Source: JBBWZH01 sp035544115 (GTDB lineage: Bacteria > Actinomycetota > Actinomycetes > Mycobacteriales > CADCTP01). Taken from it: 64,000 nt of DNA. A model generated the notes under the pieces. That model ran no database searches. It was not told the origin of the DNA and worked only from the letters and a program-made list of their open reading frames with translations. Made by a program: the position numbers and the translations under genes. Of this stretch, positions 1 through 8,006 are shown one piece after another. The stretch covers positions 5,270,001-5,334,000 of the forward strand of contig OY970235.1 in the NCBI GenBank assembly GCA_963714145.1. Reading direction: 5' to 3'. How positions within the stretch are numbered: the first letter of the stretch is position 1; every line of letters starts with the position of its first letter.

Positions 1-1
1 G

Positions 2-565
2 CGGTTCGCCGACTGGCTGCCCACCGCGGCGTTCCCGGTCCGGCACGGTGTGCACACCAACTCGGCGTTCAGCCTGTCCCGCTCGCTGCCGTACGGGCAG
101 GCCAGCCACCCCGCGCTGGCCGCGGCGATCCGCACCGCGGCGGAGCGCTGGTACGGCGCGGACACCGGCTACCCGGGCGGGTACGAGCCGTCCGGAGCCG
201 ACTTCCTCTCCCCCGCGCTGACCGAGGCCGAACTGATGCGCCAGGTGCTGCCACCGGCGGAGTTCGCCGGCTGGCTGAGCCGGTTCCTGCCCGATCTCGC
301 CGCCGGCCAGCCGGCCACCCTGTTCACCCCGGTCGAGGTCAACGACCCGACCGACGGCCAGGTGGCGCACCTGCACGGGCTGAACCTGAGCCGGGCCTGG
401 TGCTGGCGCCGGCTGGCCGAGACGCTGCCCGCCGGCGACCCGCGGCTGCCGCCGATCCTGGCCGCCATCGACCGGCACGCCGACGCCTCACTGGCCCAGG
501 CCGCCGGCTCCGACTACATGGTCGAGCACTGGCTGGCCGCCTATGCGGCCCTGCTGCTGACCTGA
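2..565 (+). CDS. DUF2891 family protein, C-terminal part
   Basis: The reading frame is open from base 2, so the gene starts upstream of the window. About 187 residues are present, ending at TGA 563-565. The segment resembles the C-terminal half of DUF2891 proteins, an alpha-helical family of unknown biochemical role. Visible family-like stretches are HTNSAF near the start, then GSDFLSPAL-like (here GADFLSPALTEAELM), and a late HLHGLNLSRAW. No signal peptide or membrane segment lies in the visible part. The next gene starts 169 bases downstream with its own operator-like sequences, so it is probably a separate unit. Confidence 0.75.
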   Translation, partial: RFADWLPTAAFPVRHGVHTNSAFSLSRSLPYGQASHPALAAAIRTAAERWYGADTGYPGGYEPSGADFLSPALTEAELMRQVLPPAEFAGWLSRFLPDLAAGQPATLFTPVEVNDPTDGQVAHLHGLNLSRAWCWRRLAETLPAGDPRLPPILAAIDRHADASLAQAAGSDYMVEHWLAAYAALLLT

Positions 566-642
566 TCCACCGCCGAGCGGCCACCGGGGGCAGTGGGTTC
601 AGCCGTGGGCTGAAACACGTTGTGTGACCGGCACCTGGGTCC

Positions 643-720
643 CGTACGATACGGAACCGTTCCGTTTCGGAATGCCAGACGGACCGGCTCGGTTCGCTTA
701 CGAGACGGTATCGTATCGAG
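643..720 (+). promoter_or_regulatory. Operator-like region upstream of the MFS/tetR pair
   Basis: Two AT-richer elements precede the exporter gene. ACGGAAC-C-GTTCCGT at 651-665 is a perfect 7-bp inverted repeat around one base, fused on its left to CGATACGG. About 50 bases on, 704-719 carries ACGGTATCGTATCGA, whose complement again contains CGATACGATAC. Short GATAC-type palindromes are common operators of TetR repressors that control exporters, and a TetR gene follows the pump. Binding by that protein is inferred. Confidence 0.45.
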
Positions 721-734
721 TCCTGGGAAGGGCG

Positions 735-2309
735 ATGGACGCTCCTCAAACCGGCCACCCACGGCGCTGGACCATCCTCGGCGTCCTCGTGGTCAGCCTC
801 CTCGTTGTCGTCCTCGACAACACCATCCTCAACGTGGCGATGAAGACCATCGCCGACCCGGTCCACGGCCTCGGCGCCAGCCAGAGCCAGCTGGAATGGG
901 CGATCAACTCGTACACCCTGGTCTTCGCCGGCCTGCTGTTCACCGCGGGCATCCTCGGCGACCGGCTGGGCCGCCGGCTGGTGCTCCTCGGCGGCATGGC
1001 CCTGTTCGGCCTGGCCTCGCTGGCCTCCGCGTACGCGCAGAGCCCGGCCCAGCTGATCGGCGCGCGGGCGCTGATGGGCATCGGCGGCGCGGCCATCATG
1101 CCGGCGACGCTGTCGATCATCGCGAACGTCTTCGAGCCGCGCGAGCGGGGCAAGGCGATCGGCGTCTGGGCCGGTGCGGTCGGCCTCGCCGTGGCCATCG
1201 GCCCGGTCGTCGGCGGCGCCCTGCTGGAGCACTTCTGGTGGGGCTCGGTCTTCCTGATCAACGTCCCGATCGTGATCGCCGGCATCATCGGGATGATCGC
1301 CGTGGTGCCGGAGTCGAAGGACCCGACGCCGGGCCGGATCGACCTGCCGGGCGTGCTGCTGTCCATCGTCGGGCTCGGCGTGCTCGTCTACGGCATCATC
1401 AACGGCGGCCAGCACGGCGACTGGGGCCAGCCGGTGGTCTGGGGCAGCGTGCTCGGCGGCCTGGCGCTGCTGGCGGCGTTCATCTGGTACGAGGCGCACA
1501 CCGAGTTCCCGGCGCTGGACGTGCGGCTGTTCCGTGACCCGCGGTTCTCCGCCGCGGTCGGCGCGGTCGGCCTGGTCTTCTTCGCGGCCATGGGCGTGAT
1601 GTTCTCCAGCGCGTTCTACCTGCAACTGGTGCGTGGCTACAGCCCGCTGCAGACCGGCCTGCTGTTCCTGCCGTTCGCCGCCGCTCAGCTGATCTTCGCG
1701 CCACGCAGCGCGGCGGTGGTCGACCGGTTCGGCCCGAAGGTGGTCTGCGCGGTCGGCCTGGGCATCGTCCGCGATCGCGCTCACCGTGTTCGTGTTCCTC
1801 GACCGCGACCACCCCGATCTGGGTGCTGGCGGTGGCGTTCTTCTTCCAGGGCGTCGGGATGGCGAACGTGATCCCGCCGACCGCCGAGGCCGATCATGTC
1901 CTCGCTGCCGCGGGAGAAGGCCGGCGTCGGCTCCGCGGTGAACAACACCATCCGCCAGATCGGCGGCGCGCTCGGGGTGGCGGTGCTGGGCTCGGTGCTG
2001 TCCGGCGTCTACCGCGGCCAGATCGAGGACAAGCTCGGCGCGCTGCCGCCCGGCGCCCGGGCCGCGGCGGCCGAATCGGTCTCGGCCACCTACACGGCGG
2101 CGGAGCGGGCCGGCGCGGCCGGCGCGGGGCTGATCGAGCCGGCCAACCACGCGTTCGTGCTGGCCATGCACTGGGCCGCGGCCGGCTCGGCGGTGGCCGC
2201 GGTGCTCGCCACGCTGGCGGTCATCCGCTGGCTGCCACGGCAGTCCGCACCGCACCCGTCAGCCGTCGTCGAACCGTCGTTCGATGACGCACTGGTCGAA
2301 GTCTCGTAA
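735..2309 (+). CDS. MFS drug exporter, DHA2 (EmrB/QacA) type, frame interrupted by three single-base insertions
   Basis: This is a proton-driven multidrug efflux protein of the cytoplasmic membrane. The ATG at 735 has GGAAGGG just upstream. Residues 27-35 hold the DHA2 signature LDNTILNVA and residues 75-81 hold motif A, GDRLGRR; about 14 hydrophobic segments follow. The frame breaks three times within 130 bases: near 1770, near 1812 and near 1893. Removing one base at each point (each duplicates a neighbouring C) restores a continuous 523-residue protein through AIALTVFVFLDRDTPIW and EAIMSSLPREKAGVG, a typical family stretch. Three insertions add up to three bases, so the final frame equals the first. 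Sequencing error is the simplest reading; a real pseudogene is possible. The tetR gene follows after 13 bases. Confidence 0.85.
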
Positions 2310-2322
2310 CATAACGCTCACC

Positions 2323-2928
2323 ATGAGCAGCACCAGTGTGACGTCTGCTCCGCGGCCGCGTGGTCGGCCGCGGAGCAGCCGCGCCCATGACGCGATCATC
2401 GACGCGGTCCTCGAGTTCATCGCCGAGGGCACCACCGTCGAGGCACTGTCGATCGAGGCGGTCGCCGCCCGGGCCGGCGTCGGCAAGGCCACCATCTACC
2501 GGCGCTGGCCGCACAAGGACGCGCTGCTGCTGGACGCGGTGGCCTCGGTCAAGGAACCGGTGCCGGACCTTCCCGGCGTCTCCGTGCGGGACGATCTGGT
2601 GCTGCTCACCCGGGCCATCGGCACCGCCCGGGACACTCGCGCCAGCCAGATCCTGCCCTGCATGATCCCGGAACTGCAGCGCCCCGGCGCCCTGCGGGAC
2701 GCGTACCTGCGGATGGTGGAGGCCCGCCGGGACGTCACCCGCGGCGTGATCAGGCGCGGCATCCTGGACGGCACGCTCCGGCCGGACACCGACGTCGAAC
2801 TGACCGTCGCGCTGCTGTCCGGCCCGATGCTCGGCACCCTGCTCGGCTCGCTGCCCCGGATGGACACCGCCGGCCTGGCCGAACGGGTCGTCGACGCCGT
2901 CCTGAACGGCATCGCCGCCAGGCCGTAG
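2323..2928 (+). CDS. TetR/AcrR family transcriptional regulator
   Basis: A 201-residue repressor. The N-terminal helix-turn-helix spans roughly residues 20-66 and includes SIEAVAARAGVGKATIYRRW, the usual TetR recognition segment. The C-terminal ligand domain resembles the TetR_C_11 type seen next to exporters. I chose ATG 2323; the upstream in-frame ATG at 2284 lies inside the preceding gene. It starts 13 bases after the MFS exporter stop, so the two are probably co-transcribed and the regulator would control its own operon through the palindromes at 643-720. Its inducer, presumably an exported compound, is unknown. Confidence 0.92.
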   Translation: MSSTSVTSAPRPRGRPRSSRAHDAIIDAVLEFIAEGTTVEALSIEAVAARAGVGKATIYRRWPHKDALLLDAVASVKEPVPDLPGVSVRDDLVLLTRAIGTARDTRASQILPCMIPELQRPGALRDAYLRMVEARRDVTRGVIRRGILDGTLRPDTDVELTVALLSGPMLGTLLGSLPRMDTAGLAERVVDAVLNGIAARP

Positions 2929-2943
2929 GCCGGGCCGGGCGGG

Positions 2944-4974
2944 CTACCAGCGGGACGGGGCGGGTGGCGGGACCACCGGTGGGCGGTCGTCGCAGGTGAT
3001 CGTGTTCGGCAGTTCCCAACTGGCCAGCCAGCCGCCGTCGTTGCCGCCCAGGTCGGTCAGCGCGAATTCGGAGCCGGCCGGGGTGAAGTGGAACGAGCCG
3101 CAGTTGTTGACGCCGACCGCGCCGACGTTGCGGGCGTCCACGTTCCGGAAGGTCGCCGAGCCGGCGGACCGGGCGCTGACCGCCGACGTGCCGGCGCCGT
3201 CGATCCGGATGTCGGCGAAGTGCACGTTCGTGATCGAGTACAGGTCCTTCACCGGGAAGTCGCTGACCAGCATGATCGCGTTGTAGGTGTTGTCCAGGAA
3301 GTTGTCGCCGGTGATCTCGATGTCCGCGTCGATGTTCCGTTCCAGCGCGTAGATCCAGATGGCGCCCATCCCGATGTTCCAGTTCAGCTCGTACGGGCCG
3401 GCCCGGACGGTGGTGTTGCCGGTGATCCAGACGTGCCCGGTGAACGGCTCGGCGCCGAACCGGGAGCCGATCTGGATTCCGCTGCCCTCCCTGATCGGGT
3501 CGGCGATGAGGTTGTTCGAGACGGTGTTGTCGGTGCCGCCGTAGAGCGCGATCCCGTTCGCCAGCACCGGGGTCTGCACGGTGTTGTGGTCGAAGGTGTT
3601 GTCGGCGTTCTCGACCCGCTCGGACCACATCGCCAGGCCGTCGTCGCCGGTGTTGCGGATGAAGCTGTTCGACACCGACGAGTTCGTGACGCCGGTGTGG
3701 AAGTTGACCGCGTCGGCGATCTGGTCGGTGATGATGGTGTTCGAGATCCGCAGCCTGGTCATCGGGCCGTCGAACCACATGCCCACCTTGGTGTGGTGGA
3801 CGTAGAGGCCGTCGATGGTCGAATTGCTCATGGCTCCGCCGACGCCGTTGACCTGGTCGGTGTCGATGCGCTCGCGGACGTCGCCCTCGATCGCGAAGCC
3901 GGCGAGGTGGACGTTCCGGCTGCCACCGGCGGCCGCGTCCTTGCCGTAGAAGCCGACCCCGGTGTGCACCGAACCGTCCGGCGCCGGGGTGCCGAGGGCG
4001 ACCTCGTGGCCCTTGATGATCGTGTACCAGTTGCCGGCGCCCTCGATGGTCACGTCGTCGACGACGATGTGCCGGTTCACCTGGTACGTGCCGGGCGGGA
4101 CGTAGACCGGGAGATGCGCGCGCCGGGCGACGGCGATGGCCCGGTCGAAGGCGCCGGCCGAGTCGCGCCGGCCGGTCGGGTCGGCGCCGAACAGCAGCAC
4201 GTTGGCCGCGCGGAGATCGACGTGCGGGCGCCCGACGAGTTCCGAGTCGAGCAGGTCGATGACCGTCCAGGCGGCGTTGCTCGTGGTCGGGACGGTGAGC
4301 CGCACGGTGGCACCGGCGCGGTAGCCGTCGGCCAGCCGGAGCCGCTGCTCATCGTAGAAATGGCTCGGCCGGAAGGGCTTGGTGATCACCGGGGTCGGCG
4401 TTGTCGCCGCCGGGACGCAACTGCACTCGGTGATCCACCAGTCCGGGTGCAGCAGGTCGGCGTTCGGGTCGTTCGAGAACGGATACTGGTTGTAGAGCCA
4501 GGCGTATTTGGACGTGAGCGGCATGATCTTCCGGCCGCCGCCGTTCACCGTGACGGCGAGCGGCGCGGTGATGCCGCCACCGTTCGGCGCGTCCGGGATG
4601 CTGTACCGCACGGTGATCGCGTTGGCGGCGCGCGGCAGCGTGAACTCGACGTACTGCCCCGGCGCCAGGCGCACCGCGCTGCGGCCGGACGCCTCGGCGG
4701 CCAGCGTGTAGGCGGAGCGGTCCGGCCCGATGCGGGTGCCGTTCGTGGCCGCCCGCTCCGCCTCCTGCTCGGCGAAGGCGACGTCGGCGCCGCGGCCCGC
4801 GACCAGCGCCGGGTCGAGCGCGGCGCGGGTCGGCGCTGGCGCCGGCGCCGGCCCGGCGGACGCGGCGGCCAGGCCCGGTGTGCCGGCGATACCTGCGGCC
4901 GCCAGCACCACCACGACCGCAAGCCGCAACTGCCCGCTGAACCGCCGCACAACGCCGGCAATGCTCGGTGACAT
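2944..4974 (-). CDS. Secreted GH87-like beta-helix glycosidase (alpha-1,3-glucanase/mycodextranase type)
   Basis: About 676 residues, exported. An N-terminal signal peptide (RRFSGQLRLAVVVVLAAAG, then an Ala-rich cleavage region) precedes a CBM6-like beta-sandwich at roughly residues 60-250. A right-handed parallel beta-helix follows, with many short turns such as VNFHTGVTNSSVSNSFIRN. Residues 443-445 form GDD in NTGDDGLAMWSE, which matches the paired catalytic Asp of GH87 enzymes; a further Asp lies about 20 residues earlier in DQIADAVNF. GH87 enzymes cleave alpha-1,3-glucan, as in fungal walls or dental mutan. I prefer ATG 4974 because the signal peptide begins naturally there; an in-frame GTG at 5022 is an alternative. 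Exact substrate is uncertain. Confidence 0.7.
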   Translation of the reverse strand: MSPSIAGVVRRFSGQLRLAVVVVLAAAGIAGTPGLAAASAGPAPAPAPTRAALDPALVAGRGADVAFAEQEAERAATNGTRIGPDRSAYTLAAEASGRSAVRLAPGQYVEFTLPRAANAITVRYSIPDAPNGGGITAPLAVTVNGGGRKIMPLTSKYAWLYNQYPFSNDPNADLLHPDWWITECSCVPAATTPTPVITKPFRPSHFYDEQRLRLADGYRAGATVRLTVPTTSNAAWTVIDLLDSELVGRPHVDLRAANVLLFGADPTGRRDSAGAFDRAIAVARRAHLPVYVPPGTYQVNRHIVVDDVTIEGAGNWYTIIKGHEVALGTPAPDGSVHTGVGFYGKDAAAGGSRNVHLAGFAIEGDVRERIDTDQVNGVGGAMSNSTIDGLYVHHTKVGMWFDGPMTRLRISNTIITDQIADAVNFHTGVTNSSVSNSFIRNTGDDGLAMWSERVENADNTFDHNTVQTPVLANGIALYGGTDNTVSNNLIADPIREGSGIQIGSRFGAEPFTGHVWITGNTTVRAGPYELNWNIGMGAIWIYALERNIDADIEITGDNFLDNTYNAIMLVSDFPVKDLYSITNVHFADIRIDGAGTSAVSARSAGSATFRNVDARNVGAVGVNNCGSFHFTPAGSEFALTDLGGNDGGWLASWELPNTITCDDRPPVVPPPAPSRW

Positions 4975-5300
4975 CGGCGGACTCGATTCTCTCGACCCGG
5001 TGGAATACCGCCGGCTCGGCACGCGCGCCCAGCGCCGGAGGAAGACCCGACCTTAAGGCGACACCCGGCCTCTTACAAGACTCTGGTATCAACATCCATA
5101 GATCTGCTAGCTACTTGCATGAAACTGTCGTTCAGTTGCTCGCTCGCGGCGCAAGGGATACGTCGAGGAGGGCACTATCGCGGTTGCGGCGGGCGGGCGG
5201 GCGGCGGGCCCCGGGCGGCGGTTCAGTAGCCGTCCATCCGATCTCCAGTCGCCGCGCCTACGGTCACTGCCGCCCTGTTCGTCCGCGAGAGGAGCTCACG
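4975..5300. other. Divergent intergenic region, no gene seen
   Basis: These 326 bases separate the GH87-like gene (leftward) from the small secreted peptide (rightward). The stretch 5075-5135 is markedly AT-richer than the rest of the window, as expected of promoters serving both directions, but I could not assign convincing -35/-10 pairs. The right end carries a strong ribosome site at 5288-5293. No supported coding sequence was found. Confidence 0.5.
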
Positions 5301-5456
5301 TTGACTGTTCGACGGCGGCTGCCGGGCGTCGCGCTCGCCCTGGCCCTCCTGACGGGTTCACTGGCCGGCGCGCTGGTCGCCTCGGCCGATCACAGCACCG
5401 GCACGCGCAACCTCGCCTGCTCGACCTGCCCGCGGCCGCTGGAGCCGCCTCGCTAA
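5301..5456 (+). CDS. Small secreted peptide, 51 residues
   Basis: A TTG start at 5301 is preceded by GAGGAG at 5288-5293 with ideal spacing. The product has a basic start (TVRRRLPG), a hydrophobic core (VALALALLTGSLAGALVASA) and a short mature part with the motif NLACSTCP, so two cysteines three residues apart. It looks like a signal-peptide-bearing mini-protein with a CxxC pair. No family is recognised. It is followed at once by a GC-rich hairpin (5463-5501), which supports a short independent transcript. Without homologues the gene remains a prediction, based on ribosome site, signal peptide and terminator agreeing. Confidence 0.6.
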   Translation: MTVRRRLPGVALALALLTGSLAGALVASADHSTGTRNLACSTCPRPLEPPR

Positions 5457-5462
5457 CCCACC

Positions 5463-5501
5463 GCCCCGCCGCCCGACCCGGCCCCGGGCAGGCGGCGGGG
5501 C
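5463..5501 (+). terminator. Hairpin after the small secreted peptide gene
   Basis: GCCCCGCCGCC (5463-5473) pairs perfectly with GGCGGCGGGGC (5491-5501) around a 17-base loop. It begins 7 bases after the stop codon. There is no T-run, which is common for actinobacterial terminators. Confidence 0.5.
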
Positions 5502-5516
5502 CGGCGGGGTGAGTTT

Positions 5517-5581
5517 CCTGCGCCGGGCCGGGCGGGCAGTATCCGCTGGATACCCGAGATGTCGGCACGGCCCGGCGCAGG
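5517..5581. repeat. Nested inverted repeat
   Basis: The outer arms CCTGCGCCGGGCC (5517-5529) and GGCCCGGCGCAGG (5569-5581) are a perfect 13-bp pair. Inside the loop GTATCC-GCT-GGATAC (5539-5553) forms a second hairpin. The element lies between convergent transcription units and could act as a bidirectional terminator or fold as RNA. No known RNA family is recognised. Confidence 0.5.
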
Positions 5582-5805
5582 AGCCGGCTGGCCGCGCGGC
5601 CCCAACCGGCGGGCGCCCGGCGAGCGGGACTGCTGCTGGGCTAGCTCGCCTTCCATCGCGCCCTGCGGGCGACCGGCGACCGGTCCGGCCGGCATGCTGT
5701 CCTGCCGGGGCCGGTCAGGCGACGGCCGGTCAGGTCGACGGCCCGGTCGACGGCCCGGTCAGGTCGGCGGCCGGTCAGGGGGCGGCCGGTCGGGCCGACG
5801 GGCGG
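5582..5805. repeat. Non-coding stretch with degenerate GGTCAGG repeats
   Basis: Between 5707 and 5815 the words CGGCCGGTCAGG and GACGGCCCGGTC recur in imperfect tandem with 8-20 base spacing. The repeats run into the 3' end of the downstream minus-strand gene. No supported gene lies here. Confidence 0.5.
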
Positions 5806-6036
5806 TCAGGCGGCCCAGGAAGCCGGGCGGGCGGTGGTGGCGATCATGCGGGCGGTGAAGTCGGCGGTGAAGTCGCGCCACCAGTCGCGGTCCGGCCCGG
5901 TGCCGGTCGTCGCGGCCGGCCCCGGCCGCGCGGCCGGACCGGGGGTCGCGGTGATCCGCTGGTAGATGGCCGCGGCCGCGGCGTCGTCCAGGCGGACCGA
6001 GCCGGCCCAGGCCGTCAGGGCGTCGTCGAGGCTCAT
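5806..6036 (-). CDS. Small protein translationally coupled to the ECF sigma gene
   Basis: A 76-residue protein whose ATG (6036) overlaps the sigma factor stop as ATGA, so it is probably translated by coupling. The N-terminal half (LDDALTAWAGSVRLDDAAAAAIYQRI) is a predicted amphipathic helix; the C-terminal half contains DWWRDFTADFTARMIA. There is no membrane segment, so it does not look like a classical membrane-bound anti-sigma factor. Its position last in the operon suggests a cytosolic modulator of the sigma factor, but this is inference from context only. Confidence 0.6.
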   Translation of the reverse strand: MSLDDALTAWAGSVRLDDAAAAAIYQRITATPGPAARPGPAATTGTGPDRDWWRDFTADFTARMIATTARPASWAA

Positions 6037-6602
6037 GGTTCCTCCGCAGGCGCCGCCGGGGGCGGATCGTCGTAGCTGGCCAGCGCCGCCGCAAGCGTAC
6101 GGCGCGCTTCGGACAGGCGATAGCGGACGGTGCCGGCGGGTACGCCGAGCGCGCCGGCGATCTCGGCGCTGGTGAGGTCGCCGGCGGCGGCCAGGGCGAG
6201 CGTGACGCGCTGCTGCTCGGGCAGCCGCCGGATCGCCGCGCCCACAACCGCGACCCGCTCCGCCGCGAGCACAGCGGTGCTCGCGGCCGGCGGGGCCGGA
6301 GCCGGCTCGCGGGCCAGCCCCGCCTCCGCGTCGGCCCGGGTGCGCTCGTGCCGGTACGCGTCCACGGACAGGTTCCGGGCCACCGTGAAGATCCACGCCC
6401 GCTGCCCGTCCGGAGCGCGGCCGGTCACCTCCGGCAGCCGCTGCCAGACCCGCAGAAAGACCTCCTGCATCAGGTCCGCCGCCGCGGCCGGATCGCCGGT
6501 CCGGCCGACGAAGTACGCGTGCACCGCGGTCCGGTGCGCCGCGTAGAGCCGGCCGAACTCGGCGTCCGGCACCGGCGCCGGCGCCGGCCCGGCCGTGGTC
6601 AC
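6033..6602 (-). CDS. RNA polymerase ECF sigma factor
   Basis: A 189-residue sigma-70 family protein of ECF architecture. Region 2 lies at about residues 15-85, with LMQEVFLRVWQRL and the promoter-melting segment RAWIFTVARNLSVDAYR. Region 4 lies at about 125-180, with LPEQQRVTLALAAAGDLTSAEIAGALGVPAGTVRYRL. The GTG start at 6602 overlaps the stop of the upstream repeat protein as GTGA, and the downstream 76-residue gene overlaps by four bases, so the three genes form one coupled operon. No transmembrane anti-sigma gene is present nearby, which is unusual for ECF operons. Confidence 0.93.
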   Translation of the reverse strand: MTTAGPAPAPVPDAEFGRLYAAHRTAVHAYFVGRTGDPAAAADLMQEVFLRVWQRLPEVTGRAPDGQRAWIFTVARNLSVDAYRHERTRADAEAGLAREPAPAPPAASTAVLAAERVAVVGAAIRRLPEQQRVTLALAAAGDLTSAEIAGALGVPAGTVRYRLSEARRTLAAALASYDDPPPAAPAEEP

Positions 6603-7540
6603 CGGCCCGGCGGCGGCGCGCTGGCCCGGATCTCCCCGAGAGCGTCGGTGGCGAGCACCTGCAGCACCGCCACCAACTCGGCCGGCGCGGTCACGTCGCC
6701 GGCCAGCGCGATGTCGGTGATCTTCGCCAGCACCATGTCCTCGGTCACGCCGGGCGCGATGGTCAGGTCGCCGAGCAGCACCAGGCTGGTCGGGTGCTCG
6801 AGCAGCCGGAAGAAGTCCGGGCCGACCTCGATGTCCTCGAGGATGACCCGCGGGTCGTCCGAACGCGACCAGAGGACCTGGCCCTGCACCTGCAGCCGCG
6901 GTTCGAGCATCTCCCGGCCGGCCGCCGGGGCGATCAACTGCCCGGCGACGAGCACCTGCCGGTAGCCGACCGCGCTGATCCGGCCGGTGATCACCAGTTG
7001 GCCGGCGGCGATCAGCAGATCGTCCGGCTGGCCGGACGGGTTGGCCAGGCTCGCCCCGGACACCTTGGACTGGCCGGTGAGCACGGTGACGTCCTGCCCG
7101 GGCACGTACCGGTAGTAGCTGACCCCACCCACCCCGCCGGCCAGCGCCGGGCCGAGCGCCGCCTCGCTCCCGCGCGGCGCCAGCACCAACCCGACCACGC
7201 TGATCTGCCGCGGCACCGGACCGGTCACCGGGCTGGTGATGATCAGCAGCCCGATCACGACCAGCACATCGTCCGGCGAGCCGAGCCCGTCGCCGCCGAC
7301 CATCAGCGTGCCGGTGTGCACCCGCACGTTCGCCCCGTCCGGCACGTAGACCGTCGCGCCGACCCGGACCTGGGTGATCGCCGCGTACGCACCGGCCAGC
7401 GACTCGGGCACCACGACCAGCCCGGCATGCTCGATCCGGCGAACCTGCTCCAGCTCCTCCGGCATCCGCAGATGGCTGAAGTCAACCACCGGCTGCCGGC
7501 GCAGCACGCCGTGCTCGTCGACCGCCTCGACCCCGCTCAC
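6599..7540 (-). CDS. Repeat-containing beta-rich protein, first gene of the ECF sigma operon
   Basis: A 313-residue protein without signal peptide or clear membrane segment and of no recognised family. It contains an internal repeat: DDVLVVIGLLIITSPVTG with GLVLAPRGSEAAL (about residues 90-135) matches DDLLIAAGQLVITGRISA with GQLIAPAAGREML (about 190-230), and a weaker third copy with LVLLGDLTIAPG and LAGDVTAPAELV follows near 260-300. The pattern of short hydrophobic strands ended by Gly/Pro suggests a stacked beta fold, possibly solenoid-like. The GTG start at 7540 follows AGGGGAC. It is coupled by overlap to the sigma gene, so it may sense a signal for it or be its partner. Function unknown. 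Confidence 0.8.
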   Translation of the reverse strand: MSGVEAVDEHGVLRRQPVVDFSHLRMPEELEQVRRIEHAGLVVVPESLAGAYAAITQVRVGATVYVPDGANVRVHTGTLMVGGDGLGSPDDVLVVIGLLIITSPVTGPVPRQISVVGLVLAPRGSEAALGPALAGGVGGVSYYRYVPGQDVTVLTGQSKVSGASLANPSGQPDDLLIAAGQLVITGRISAVGYRQVLVAGQLIAPAAGREMLEPRLQVQGQVLWSRSDDPRVILEDIEVGPDFFRLLEHPTSLVLLGDLTIAPGVTEDMVLAKITDIALAGDVTAPAELVAVLQVLATDALGEIRASAPPPGR

Positions 7541-7652
7541 TGTGTCCCCTGATCGCTACGCTCCGCGCCAAACGCGGCGTCTTCCCTCGGCACCGCGCAG
7601 CGACTCCGTCGGCGCGTTGCCTCAGTCCAGACGCCGCTGCGCTCCGCTCCGC

Positions 7653-7871
7653 TCATGACTGCCTCCCGACCCGGCCTGGTAGCGCGCGGCGCCCGGCGTC
7701 CGGTCGGGCCGGCGCCGGCTGGCTCGACGCCGGCCGGCGCCACCAGGCGGCAACCGTAGCCAGCAGCCGCCGGGGCCGCCTCCCCCGGCCCGCCTGCGCC
7801 GCCAACCGGCTCTGCTCGGCCGCGTGCTCCAGTTCGGCGCTGTGCATCCGCACCATCGCGTACTCGTCCAT
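7653..7871 (-). CDS. Small conserved-type hypothetical protein
   Basis: A 72-residue protein beginning MDEYAMVRMHSAELEHAAEQ, a charged amphipathic helix similar to short actinobacterial proteins of unknown role, followed by an Arg/Ala-rich tail containing AAWWRRP. GGGAGGG lies 9 bases upstream of ATG 7871; an in-frame ATG at 7898 would add nine residues. It ends 112 bases before the ECF sigma operon in the same direction and could be part of the same transcript. No function can be assigned. Confidence 0.55.
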   Translation of the reverse strand: MDEYAMVRMHSAELEHAAEQSRLAAQAGRGRRPRRLLATVAAWWRRPASSQPAPARPDAGRRALPGRVGRQS

Positions 7872-8006
7872 CTCGTCCGCACCCTCCCGGATCGGCATCT
7901 CACCGGGTACTACGGACGCCGGCCCGGAGTGTTGGGTCGGTCCACCAGACCGCTCCGGTGTGCCCGGAGCCAGACTGGACTGATTCCAGTGTGGGCGGGC
8001 GTCGGC

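Noticed and set aside
624..734. N-terminal extension of the MFS exporter from an ATG at 624
   Set aside because: The added residues are not membrane-like and cover the operator palindromes; ATG 735 has the ribosome site.
735..2309. Programmed frameshifting or a true pseudogene for the exporter
   Set aside because: Three +1 insertions that mostly double a C and an intact downstream TetR fit sequence error better. It cannot be excluded without reads.
2750..4971. Long open frames on both strands opposite the GH87-like gene, up to 627 codons
   Set aside because: Shadow frames of a GC-rich gene. They are Arg/Gly/Val-rich without domains, while the minus frame has a signal peptide and beta-helix pattern.
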